From PFL42 sp964492235 (lineage in GTDB: Bacteria; Chloroflexota; Anaerolineae; Anaerolineales; E44-bin32), in NCBI GenBank assembly GCA_964492235.1, contig CAZBJQ010000080.1, positions 1-13,011 on the forward strand: a DNA stretch of 13,011 nt, given 5' to 3'. The notes under the pieces were generated by a model. That model saw only the letters and a list, made by a program, of their open reading frames with translations, did no database searches and had not been told where the DNA came from. Made by a program: the position numbers and the translations under genes. Every line of letters begins with the position of its first letter. Within the stretch, counting starts at the first letter, position 1. Below are positions 1 to 5,273 of this stretch, piece by piece.

Positions 1-48
1 GTAGTACAGATTGAATCCGTCGACGTAGACAAAGGTGCGGGGTGGCAT
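1..48 (-). CDS. NYN-domain (LabA/DUF88-like) protein, N-terminus only
   Basis: Sixteen codons are visible from an ATG at 48, reading MPPRTFVYVDGFNLYY, and the frame stays open to the window edge. The segment VYVDGFNLYY is the characteristic first strand of NYN domains, PIN-like putative RNases. In this family the first Asp (D10 here) is one of the acidic metal ligands and the Asn (N13) is also conserved. A G-run at 57-51, two bases before the ATG, serves as the ribosome binding site. Another ATG at 59 is out of frame and would not give this motif. A promoter at 129-156 and a structured leader precede the gene, so it probably starts its own transcript. Only the N-terminus is seen, so any fused domain (LOTUS, for example) and the substrate are unknown. 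The family call is fairly secure because the motif is so typical. Confidence 0.75.
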   Translation of the reverse strand, partial: MPPRTFVYVDGFNLYY

Positions 49-64
49 ATCCCCCCCATTGGCA

Positions 65-117
65 GAGACCGTACTCTTGTGAGTACGGTCTCGCTGCCGG
101 CCCTCGAGAGGACCGGC
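65..117 (-). promoter_or_regulatory. Two-hairpin 5' leader of the NYN gene
   Basis: Read on the minus strand between the predicted start of transcription (about 122) and the ATG at 48. Hairpin A (117-96) has five outer pairs GCCGG/CCGGC, one C-A mismatch, then CCTC/GAGG. Hairpin B (92-65) is a perfect 12-bp stem GAGACCGTACTC/GAGTACGGTCTC around a four-base loop. Neither is followed by a T-run, so neither is an intrinsic terminator. The leader 5' end (ATCCC, 122-118) is complementary to GGGAT at 53-49, the end of the ribosome binding site. This would close a three-way junction. The folding is inferred by eye. Confidence 0.55.
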
Positions 118-128
118 GGGATGCTCCT

Positions 129-156
129 ATTCTAGCACTTGGCCGGCACAGGTCAA
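129..156 (-). promoter_or_regulatory. Sigma-70-type promoter for the NYN gene
   Basis: On the minus strand, TTGACC (156-151) and TAGAAT (134-129) are separated by 16 bases. Each hexamer matches the consensus at five of six positions. Transcription would start near 122, giving a leader of about 75 bases before the ATG at 48. The -35 hexamer and the spacer lie inside an inverted repeat described separately. Confidence 0.6.
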
Positions 157-160
157 GTGC
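135..160. promoter_or_regulatory. Inverted repeat over the -35 region (candidate operator)
   Basis: The ten-base arms GCACTTGGCC (135-144) and GGTCAAGTGC (151-160) are complementary except for one G-T position, with a six-base centre. The repeat covers the whole -35 hexamer and spacer of the NYN promoter and stops at the -10 element. That is where a repressor would block RNA polymerase. No regulator gene lies beside it in this window, so the binding protein is unknown. Confidence 0.45.
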
Positions 161-490
161 GGGGGCGCTCAACGGCTTCGAGCTCCGCGACCGCGAAGCG
201 TCCTGGAAGGAAGCGCCCTGGAAGGGAAGCCGCCCGGCGGCTCAGGCAGCCTTCCGTTCTCGCGCCGGCCAGACGGCAGGCCGGGGGGCAGGCAGCGAGT
301 TGTTGGGCGGGGAATGGCTGCGGTACGTACGGCTGAACATGTCTGGTATGCCGATGGACCCGTCTGATGCCAGACAGGTGACGTCGGCAAATCGACGAAG
401 AGTCTTCACTTGGTTTGCACGAAGGAGCGCACGAGTTGACCATTAATGCGACTGATCATCACGCCGCGTTGGCCCGTGAGGGGCCCGTTG
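161..490. other. Non-coding stretch between the lipoprotein gene and the NYN promoter
   Basis: I see no convincing gene here. The open frames on both strands have shuffled, Arg/Pro/Gly-rich compositions typical of GC-rich shadow frames. Visible structure is a 15-base imperfect tandem duplication (195-209 and 210-224) and a pair of competing hairpins at 340-376. No T-run follows them on either strand, so the end of the lipoprotein transcript is not obvious. Confidence 0.4.
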
Positions 491-1057
491 CTAGGGGCAA
501 ACTGAAGGTGGCGGGGAATCCGGCAATTCTGTGGGGAGCAAATGGTCTGGACGCTGTGTTGCCGTGTACCATCGCCCCATGACGAATCGCGCCGAGTCGA
601 GCTCGCTGTGGATGCGGACGGTCTCCACATCCGTGTAGATAACACTCTCCGAATGATAGGAATCGGTGATGACGATGACTCGCCAGTCGCCCGGATAGAT
701 CACGCAGATATCCCAGCTGTGTTGCAGGGGAATGTTCGCCGCAAGGGAGCCCTTCCACTCCTGATCCCCGCCAGCCAGCTTCACACCTGCCGGCAGGTAC
801 ACAGCCACTCTCATATCAGGTTCGTCCCCGGTGGAAACCACCTCTGCCGTCATGCGGACCACAGCCCCCACCTTGGGTTCAGGGGAGATAGAAATCGTCG
901 AAATCCTAAGGGGAAACTTTGCTGAGGTGCAGGCGGCAGCAACCGAACACCCCAGAATGGCCGCTGAGATGACGCGACGCGGCGGGGCAATGCCCCGTTC
1001 CGGTTTCCCCGGTTGGTGGCGATAAGCAAGCGGTAATTGCGTGAAGAAGGAAGACAC
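491..1057 (-). CDS. Putative secreted lipoprotein with an Ig-like domain
   Basis: This gene encodes 188 residues if it starts at the GTG at 1057. That start has a strong ribosome binding site, GGAGG at 1070-1066, eight bases upstream; an ATG at 1105 in the same frame has none and coincides with the predicted transcription start. Two arginines (27-28) precede a short hydrophobic stretch and an AAAC lipobox-like site (Cys43), so the mature protein would be lipid-anchored outside the membrane. The rest, with segments such as VYLPAGVKLAGGDQEWKG and YPGDWRV, resembles the beta-sandwich (CARDB/DUF11-like) domains of secreted Gram-positive and Chloroflexota proteins. The tail is proline-rich. No enzyme motif is visible and I do not recognise a named family. 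It stands alone, between non-coding stretches. The n-region before the arginines is long for a signal peptide, so the lipobox call is tentative. Confidence 0.6.
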   Translation of the reverse strand: MSSFFTQLPLAYRHQPGKPERGIAPPRRVISAAILGCSVAAACTSAKFPLRISTISISPEPKVGAVVRMTAEVVSTGDEPDMRVAVYLPAGVKLAGGDQEWKGSLAANIPLQHSWDICVIYPGDWRVIVITDSYHSESVIYTDVETVRIHSELDSARFVMGRWYTATQRPDHLLPTELPDSPPPSVCP

Positions 1058-1076
1058 CAGTCCACCCTCCAGGACT
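1057..1076 (-). promoter_or_regulatory. Hairpin presenting the lipoprotein ribosome binding site
   Basis: On the minus-strand RNA, AGTCC (1076-1072) pairs with GGACT (1063-1059), leaving an eight-base loop that contains GGAGG. With one bulged base the stem extends outward to CCA/TGG, reaching the first G of the GTG start. An alternative pairing of CCACC just upstream (1085-1081 or 1082-1078) with GGTGG inside this element (1066-1062) would instead bury part of the site. Folding is inferred by eye. Confidence 0.3.
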
Positions 1077-1110
1077 TGGTGGTGGTCTAGCGATCCCGGG
1101 GACAACCGCT

Positions 1111-1139
1111 AACTTAGCCCAATGCGAGATTGGCGTCAA
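1111..1139 (-). promoter_or_regulatory. Sigma-70-type promoter for the lipoprotein gene
   Basis: On the minus strand, TTGACG (1139-1134) and TAAGTT (1116-1111) are exactly 17 bases apart. Transcription would start near 1104, leaving a leader of about 47 bases before the GTG at 1057. The spacer carries a small dyad, CCAAT-N5-ATTGG (1119-1133), that could bind a regulator. Confidence 0.6.
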
Positions 1140-1536
1140 GTGAGAGCGGGTACTTGCATACTCCGAAAGAGCACGAGAGGCAACCCGCCCGACAAGTGAT
1201 TCTACGTCTCCTCTTAGGGGGGTATGCCTCGCGGTGCAGAATCGCGGCCAATGATCCCATCCCGACTTGACAGAAGAGTCCCGTGGCTGCATATTCGACT
1301 TTCGCTGTGGAAGTGGTCTAGTCTGGTGCGAATTCGAGGGCAGTGTGGACCTGTCGGTTTGCTTCCGCTGTTATAGGGGGCACGGGAGGAACTGGCCCAG
1401 GTTCTCCCAAAAGCAGCCTGACGAGGGTAGATCCCGTAACAGGTGGGGCAATCCGGCCTGTTGGGGGGTTTTCCTGCTACGAGGGGCCTCTCGCACAGCA
1501 TTTGCGACGGGGAGACAGGCCGGCCGGGTCCAGGAC
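1140..1536. other. Non-coding stretch with hairpins between yggU and the lipoprotein gene
   Basis: No frame here has convincing protein character. The longest (GTG at 1343 to 1585, plus strand) runs into the 3' end of yggU and matches no family I know. The stretch holds a plus-strand promoter (1267-1295) and three hairpins in a row: 1384-1408, an interrupted 10-11-bp stem GGGAGGAAC/GGTTCTCCC; 1421-1437, ACG(A)GG/CCCGT; and 1438-1462, AACAGG/CCTGTT. GGGGGGTTTT follows the last one. No tRNA or other known RNA signature was recognised. Confidence 0.4.
1267..1295 (+). promoter_or_regulatory. Candidate rightward promoter in the non-coding stretch
   Basis: A perfect -35 hexamer TTGACA (1267-1272) is followed after 17 bases by CATATT (1290-1295), which matches the -10 consensus at four of six positions. 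Transcription would start near 1302 and run toward the 3' end of yggU, which lies on the other strand. No good protein-coding gene follows, so the product might be a small RNA or an antisense transcript. Confidence 0.4.
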
Positions 1537-1860
1537 TCAGTCGTCTTCTTTCTCAGTTTGCAGCAGCGCTGACAAGCGGGCGTGAGCCTGCGCAGGGGTC
1601 ATGTCACGGATGGACACCAACTTGTCCAGCCCTTTGTCACCGGCGATGATCTCAATCCGGTTCTTGCGGATATGCAACGCTCGAGATAGGTAGCTAAGCA
1701 ACTCGTCGTTGGCCTTTCCCTCCACCGGCGGGGCGGCGACACGGATGCGGATCGTGCCGTCCTCCAACAGGCCGGCGACTTCCGTCCGCCGCGCCCGCGG
1801 TGTCACCCGGATCGTGAGGGCCGAGCCACTGACCCCGCCATGCAATCTGAACTTACGCAT
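1537..1860 (-). CDS. yggU: DUF167/YggU family protein
   Basis: A 107-residue protein of the DUF167 (UPF0235) family, whose molecular role is not established. The family motif is clear: IRIRVAAPPVEGKANDELL at about residues 36-54, followed by a helix and a GDKGLDK segment near 73-79 that replaces the usual GxxSRxK loop. I take the ATG at 1860, because GGAGGGG lies just upstream and the family normally starts close to the first strand. An ATG at 1872 overlaps the yggT stop codon as TGATG and would add four residues. The frame upstream of that is antisense-like filler. It is the last gene of the long minus-strand run and is probably cotranslated with yggT. Confidence 0.9.
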   Translation of the reverse strand: MRKFRLHGGVSGSALTIRVTPRARRTEVAGLLEDGTIRIRVAAPPVEGKANDELLSYLSRALHIRKNRIEIIAGDKGLDKLVSIRDMTPAQAHARLSALLQTEKEDD

Positions 1861-1871
1861 TACCCCTCCCA

Positions 1872-2126
1872 TCAGCTCGCCAGGAGGCGCAGCAGGATGT
1901 ACTCGATGACCTGGACGATGACCAGCAGGACGACCGGGCTCAGATCCCACATCCCCGTCTGGGGCAACAGCCGCCGAATGGGCGCCAGCATCGGCTCAAC
2001 CAGGCTATCCAGGAAACGCCGCACAGGATGATAGATGTCAAGGACGAAACGCACAAGGATGTCGACAAAGACAAGCAGCGTGATCAGAGTAGCCACAACC
2101 CGAATGAGATCCGCCGCGCTCAGCAT
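1872..2126 (-). CDS. yggT: YggT (YlmG) family small membrane protein
   Basis: An 84-residue membrane protein with two hydrophobic helices (about 7-30 and 64-82) separated by a charged loop containing HPVRRFLDSLVEPMLAPIRR. The loop and the DLSPVVLLVIVQ start of helix two are typical of YggT/YlmG. In other organisms the family is linked to cell division, membrane organisation or osmotic response; its precise role is not settled. GGAGG lies 11 bases upstream of the ATG, a rather wide spacing. It is 64 bases downstream of yggS, the slot where sepF sits in related clusters, and its stop overlaps an alternative yggU start. Confidence 0.9.
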   Translation of the reverse strand: MLSAADLIRVVATLITLLVFVDILVRFVLDIYHPVRRFLDSLVEPMLAPIRRLLPQTGMWDLSPVVLLVIVQVIEYILLRLLAS

Positions 2127-2190
2127 GCGAGGTTAAGCCTCCTGCAAGTGCCGCCCATCCCGGGATCCGTCACTCCAAGCGGAGATTCCA

Positions 2191-2916
2191 TCATGAGGGC
2201 TGGCCGAAGATGGCCCGGCCCAGGCGAATCAGCGTGGCGCCCTCTTCGAGCGCAACTTCGAAATCGTCCGTCATACCCATCGATAACTCGCGCCAGCATC
2301 CGGGGCGCTTGCCTTCCAGGTAACGGGCAAGAGCTGTCAGCCTCCGGAACACTGGCCGGACGAACTCCGGGTCCGCCGCCAGGGGGGCCATCGTCATCAG
2401 GCCCTGCACGTCCAGGTTCGGCAAGTCAGCCACCCCCAGCAACTCCTTGACCTCCGTGTCCCATGCCTCCTGGCGAGCCAGGTCCCAGCCCTCTTTGGAG
2501 GGCTCGCCCGACACGTTGCATTCCAGCAGGACAGGTAGGCGACGCTGCGCCTGTGCCGCGAAGCGGTCAAGGCGGGAGGCCAGCTTCATCCGGTCGAGCG
2601 AGTGGACCATGGCGAATGGCCCCACAACGAGCTCGGCCTTGCGGGTCTGTACGTGGCCGATCATGTGCCAGCGGACTCCGGCCAGGTCCTGCAGGGCCTG
2701 GATCTTCGGGAGGGCTTCTTCCACACGGTTCTCACCGAATTCCCGAAGACCGGCGGCGTGAGCGGCCCGGATGGCCTCCAGCCCCTGGCCCTTGGTGACA
2801 ACGACCAAGCGCACCGGCTCGGGCGGGCGTCCGGCCCGACGGCATGCCTCGGCCATGCGACCGCGGACCTTATCCAGGTTCTGCCAGATCGCTCGTTCTT
2901 GCGCCGCGACCGCCAT
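2191..2916 (-). CDS. yggS: YggS family pyridoxal phosphate-binding protein
   Basis: A 241-residue member of the PLPBP/YggS/YlmE family, a single-domain TIM-barrel protein that binds pyridoxal 5'-phosphate and balances vitamin B6 and amino-acid pools without known catalysis. The PLP lysine is K42 in LVVVTKGQ. Other landmarks in order are GENRVEEALPK, WHMIGHVQTRKA, LLECNVSGEPSKEGW, GLMTMAPLA and LSMGMTDDFEVALEEGATLIRLGRAIFG. The last forms the phosphate-binding part. Length is normal. The ATG at 2916 overlaps the pgeF stop by one base (TAATG), with GAGGGCAGTA just upstream, which points to translational coupling. The usual SKT around the lysine is replaced by TKG, a mild variation. Confidence 0.95.
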   Translation of the reverse strand: MAVAAQERAIWQNLDKVRGRMAEACRRAGRPPEPVRLVVVTKGQGLEAIRAAHAAGLREFGENRVEEALPKIQALQDLAGVRWHMIGHVQTRKAELVVGPFAMVHSLDRMKLASRLDRFAAQAQRRLPVLLECNVSGEPSKEGWDLARQEAWDTEVKELLGVADLPNLDVQGLMTMAPLAADPEFVRPVFRRLTALARYLEGKRPGCWRELSMGMTDDFEVALEEGATLIRLGRAIFGQPS

Positions 2917-3701
2917 TACTGCCCTCGCAGGGCTATCACGGCACCGAAGCGGCCGGTGCGCCCTGCCTCACCCCGATGGGAATACCAATCCTCCGTGTGA
3001 CAGGCGGTGCATAAGCCAGACGCCTCGATCTCCCTCACCCCCTCGCTTTCCAACAACGCACGGTTGGCTGACCGGAGGTCGAGGTGCACCGCCCCGTTGT
3101 AAGGCTTAAGATGAAGGGCACTGTCGGACCCGAACGAGTCCTGGAACTGGGCCTCGACATCCGTTCCGATTTCGTAGTGATCGACGCCGATGGCGGGGCC
3201 AAGCGCCGCCAGAATGTCCCCAGGTCGACAACCAAACGCGGTCGCCATTGCACGCACTGCTTCCGCCGCCGTCTTGCGAACGGTCCCCAGCCACCCGGCG
3301 TGGGCGATTCCGGTCGCAACTCGCACAGGGTCAAACAGCAGAATCGGGACGCAGTCCGCAAAGCGCATGACCAGCGTGACGTCCGGGGACCGGGTGATCA
3401 TGGCATCGGCCTGAATCAGGGAGGCGGCCCCGCGCGGCGCAGTCACCACCACCACCCGGTTCGAATGGGTCTGCCAGACTTCATACAGGCTTTCTTCCGA
3501 ACGGCCAACCGAGTCCAGCGCCAGCTTCCGGTTGGCCCGCACGTGACGGAGGTCGTCTCCGACGGTGCTCCCCAGGTTGAGGGAATTCCAGGGAACAGGG
3601 CTGTTGCCGCCCTGCCGAGTGAACACCCCATGGGTCAGGCGAGGGGAATTTAGGAGGTCGAATTCCAGGATGCGCAGGGCGCCTGCCTGCCGAAAGGGCA
3701 T
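2916..3701 (-). CDS. pgeF: PgeF (YfiH/YlmD, multicopper polyphenol oxidase-type) protein
   Basis: A 261-residue protein of the YfiH/LACC1 family. Members are called polyphenol oxidases, peptidoglycan editing factor (E. coli) or purine nucleoside enzymes (LACC1 relatives), so the substrate cannot be fixed from sequence. The metal triad is complete: H79 in WQTHSNRV, C117 in FADCVPILL and H134 in IAHAGW. Also present are TRQGG near residue 28, NLG near 42, ALGPAIGVDHYEIG near 175, and the C-terminal CTACHTEDWYSHRGE with GRTGR. The gene follows the glutaredoxin-DUF2085 fusion after four bases. The ribosome binding site before the ATG at 3701 is weak, so it may depend on coupling. Neighbours yggS and yggT are its usual partners in the ylm cluster. 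Confidence 0.93.
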   Translation of the reverse strand: MPFRQAGALRILEFDLLNSPRLTHGVFTRQGGNSPVPWNSLNLGSTVGDDLRHVRANRKLALDSVGRSEESLYEVWQTHSNRVVVVTAPRGAASLIQADAMITRSPDVTLVMRFADCVPILLFDPVRVATGIAHAGWLGTVRKTAAEAVRAMATAFGCRPGDILAALGPAIGVDHYEIGTDVEAQFQDSFGSDSALHLKPYNGAVHLDLRSANRALLESEGVREIEASGLCTACHTEDWYSHRGEAGRTGRFGAVIALRGQ

Positions 3702-3705
3702 GCAG

Positions 3706-4695
3706 CTAGTCTACCATGCCGGATGCCTGGCGCGCCTCCGCCGGCGGCGCATCCCGCCCGCTGAGCTTGGTCACCAACTCGCCACGTGCTTCCGCCATCG
3801 CTTCCTCGGCGTTCGGATAGGCCAGCCAGACACAGCTGATACCGAACAGCAGACCGGTCAAGGTGCGCAGCAAGGGGGTGCTCTCTCGGGGAGGAAGCGG
3901 GAACCAGGGAAACACAGACAGCAATTGGGAGAACCCGTCCAGCGCAAGGGGCAGGATGCCCACCAGGGCCCAGACCAGAATCGAGGGCGGCTTCAGCCGC
4001 CGGCGTACCAAGCCGAAAACCAGCCCGGCTCCCAGGATTCCAGCATAGATCGCAATGTCCCGCTGGCAGAACGCCACCTTGAAGCCGACCTGCTCGTTGC
4101 CAACGAACCGCTTGGCGGACAGGTAGTCGTTCTCGTCCAGACCCGTCGCCTGGCCGTAGCTGACCACCGGCAGCCCGGCAAGCTCGCGCGGGTAGACGGC
4201 CTGCTCCCCGAATAAGAACCACGAGCGGAAGGCCAGTTGATGACACAGCGGGGCGTAGGCTCCGTAGATCAGCCTGGCGGGTCCGGGCGCGCCGGCCTTC
4301 ATGAGCGCTGGCGCAAGGAAGGGCAGGCCGACGAACACGAGAACCACCAGGTTGAAGATGGCCAGCCAATGCCGGGTGAATGCCAGGATGAGGTGATTCA
4401 CCCTCAGCGCAACGTTTCGTTCAAGTGAAGATCGAGGCGCCGAAGACATGGCACCCGCAGCGGCGGCGGCCAGCGTCACCTTTAGATCGGTCGGGCTGAT
4501 GGGCGCCCGCAACGTGTAAGGCCCCACAAGCACCACAGGGATGGCTTCGGCGTACTTCTGGTGAAGCGCCGTCTCCGACTCGATGTCGACTTCCACGAGC
4601 TGATGCGGATGTTCCGTCTGCAGACGATTGAGTTCGTCGCGGATTTCGTCGCACAGGTGGCAACCAGGCCGGGTATACAGCACGACACGCATCAT
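3706..4695 (-). CDS. Glutaredoxin-like domain fused to DUF2085 membrane domain
   Basis: A 329-residue two-part protein. Residues 1-80 are a glutaredoxin-like (DUF836-type) thioredoxin fold: VVLYTRPGCHLC with C12 and C15, then the IPVV cis-proline region at 52-55. Residues 105-295 are a DUF2085 membrane domain with about five hydrophobic segments. Its typical signatures are YAPLCHQLAFRSW (C151, H152), VAFCQRDIAIYAG (C210) and ALDGFSQLLS (D253, G254). The function of DUF2085 is unknown; the conserved Cys/His might bind metal or thiols. The ATGATG start overlaps the upstream stop as ATGA, with GGGAG a few bases before it. It sits directly after ccdA and tlpA-like genes, consistent with a thiol-redox role. 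The end, about 295-329, is charged and cytoplasmic-looking. Confidence 0.85.
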   Translation of the reverse strand: MMRVVLYTRPGCHLCDEIRDELNRLQTEHPHQLVEVDIESETALHQKYAEAIPVVLVGPYTLRAPISPTDLKVTLAAAAAGAMSSAPRSSLERNVALRVNHLILAFTRHWLAIFNLVVLVFVGLPFLAPALMKAGAPGPARLIYGAYAPLCHQLAFRSWFLFGEQAVYPRELAGLPVVSYGQATGLDENDYLSAKRFVGNEQVGFKVAFCQRDIAIYAGILGAGLVFGLVRRRLKPPSILVWALVGILPLALDGFSQLLSVFPWFPLPPRESTPLLRTLTGLLFGISCVWLAYPNAEEAMAEARGELVTKLSGRDAPPAEARQASGMVD

Positions 4696-5267
4696 GCTCC
4701 CAACCCCAAGTCCTGCATGTAGTCCTCCAGCTGGCGTTGGGACATCATACCGACATGCACGGCCGAGATCGTGCCCTCCCGGTCGATCCAGTAACTGGTG
4801 GGATACCCCAGGATCCGGTACAGCCGCTGGACCTTGGCACCGGGATCCAGCAACAGAGGGAAGGTGACCCCTGTTTCGTGCTGAAAGGTCCGGACATCCG
4901 TCTCCGACTCATCGAAGTTGACCGCCAGCACCTGAAAGCCGTCGGGGCCCAGCGCCTGGTATTCCTGCTCGAAGAGGGGCATCTCCACTCTGCACGGACC
5001 GCACCACGTCGCCCAGAAATTGAGAAGCACGACCTGTCCGCGGTGCTCCGACAGCCTGACGGACCCTCCATCCAGTGCCTGCAAGGTGAAGTCCGGAGCC
5101 TGGGCGCCCACGACCGGCGCCGGTCCCGCCCGCGGCGAGTACGGAGTCGGCGCAGCCTTGTCCGCGCCGGAAGGAAACCCGAGGAAAAAAACCAGGCCGA
5201 TGCCCAGGCCGAAGAACACACTGCTGGCCAGCAAGAGCCACGGGGCAGGAGACTTGGCGCGCGGCAC
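4692..5267 (-). CDS. TlpA/ResA-like membrane-anchored thiol-disulfide oxidoreductase
   Basis: A 191-residue protein with one N-terminal membrane anchor (about 10-31), an Ala/Pro linker to residue 50, and an AhpC/TSA-Redoxin thioredoxin fold from about 53. The active site is WATWCGPCRVEMP with C89 and C92, and the cis-proline is P156 in GYPTSYWID. These are hallmarks of TlpA/ResA/CcmG proteins, which reduce disulfides outside the membrane, for example in apocytochrome c or copper-site proteins. It starts at a GTG at 5267, six bases after the ccdA stop, without a strong ribosome binding site. CcdA next door is the expected electron donor. The actual client (cytochrome c, CuA site or another protein) cannot be told from the sequence. 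Confidence 0.92.
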   Translation of the reverse strand: MPRAKSPAPWLLLASSVFFGLGIGLVFFLGFPSGADKAAPTPYSPRAGPAPVVGAQAPDFTLQALDGGSVRLSEHRGQVVLLNFWATWCGPCRVEMPLFEQEYQALGPDGFQVLAVNFDESETDVRTFQHETGVTFPLLLDPGAKVQRLYRILGYPTSYWIDREGTISAVHVGMMSQRQLEDYMQDLGLGA

Positions 5268-5273
5268 GACGAT

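Noticed and set aside
49..58. CsoR half-site-like ATCCCCCCCA next to the NYN start
   Set aside because: Only a single C-tract is present with no matching second half, and it is explained as the ribosome binding site of the NYN gene.
65..92. Perfect 12-bp hairpin as an intrinsic terminator of the lipoprotein gene
   Set aside because: No T-run follows on the minus strand, and it lies downstream of a good promoter inside the NYN leader, which explains it better.
542..925. Plus-strand frame of 127 codons
   Set aside because: It is antisense to the lipoprotein gene, which has a promoter, a strong ribosome binding site and a recognisable fold, while this frame has none.
1217..1225. CsoR half-site-like GGGGGGTAT in the non-coding stretch
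   Set aside because: There is no paired half at the proper spacing and no promoter whose start it would cover.
1140..1536. tRNA, RNase P, SRP or tmRNA gene in the intergenic stretch
   Set aside because: None of the conserved sequences of these RNAs (T-loop, RNase P core, SRP GGAAGCAGCC loop context) could be placed on either strand.
1343..1585. GTG-started plus-strand frame of 80 codons downstream of the rightward promoter
   Set aside because: It has no ribosome binding site, no recognisable family and overlaps the 3' end of yggU. Composition looks like a shadow frame.
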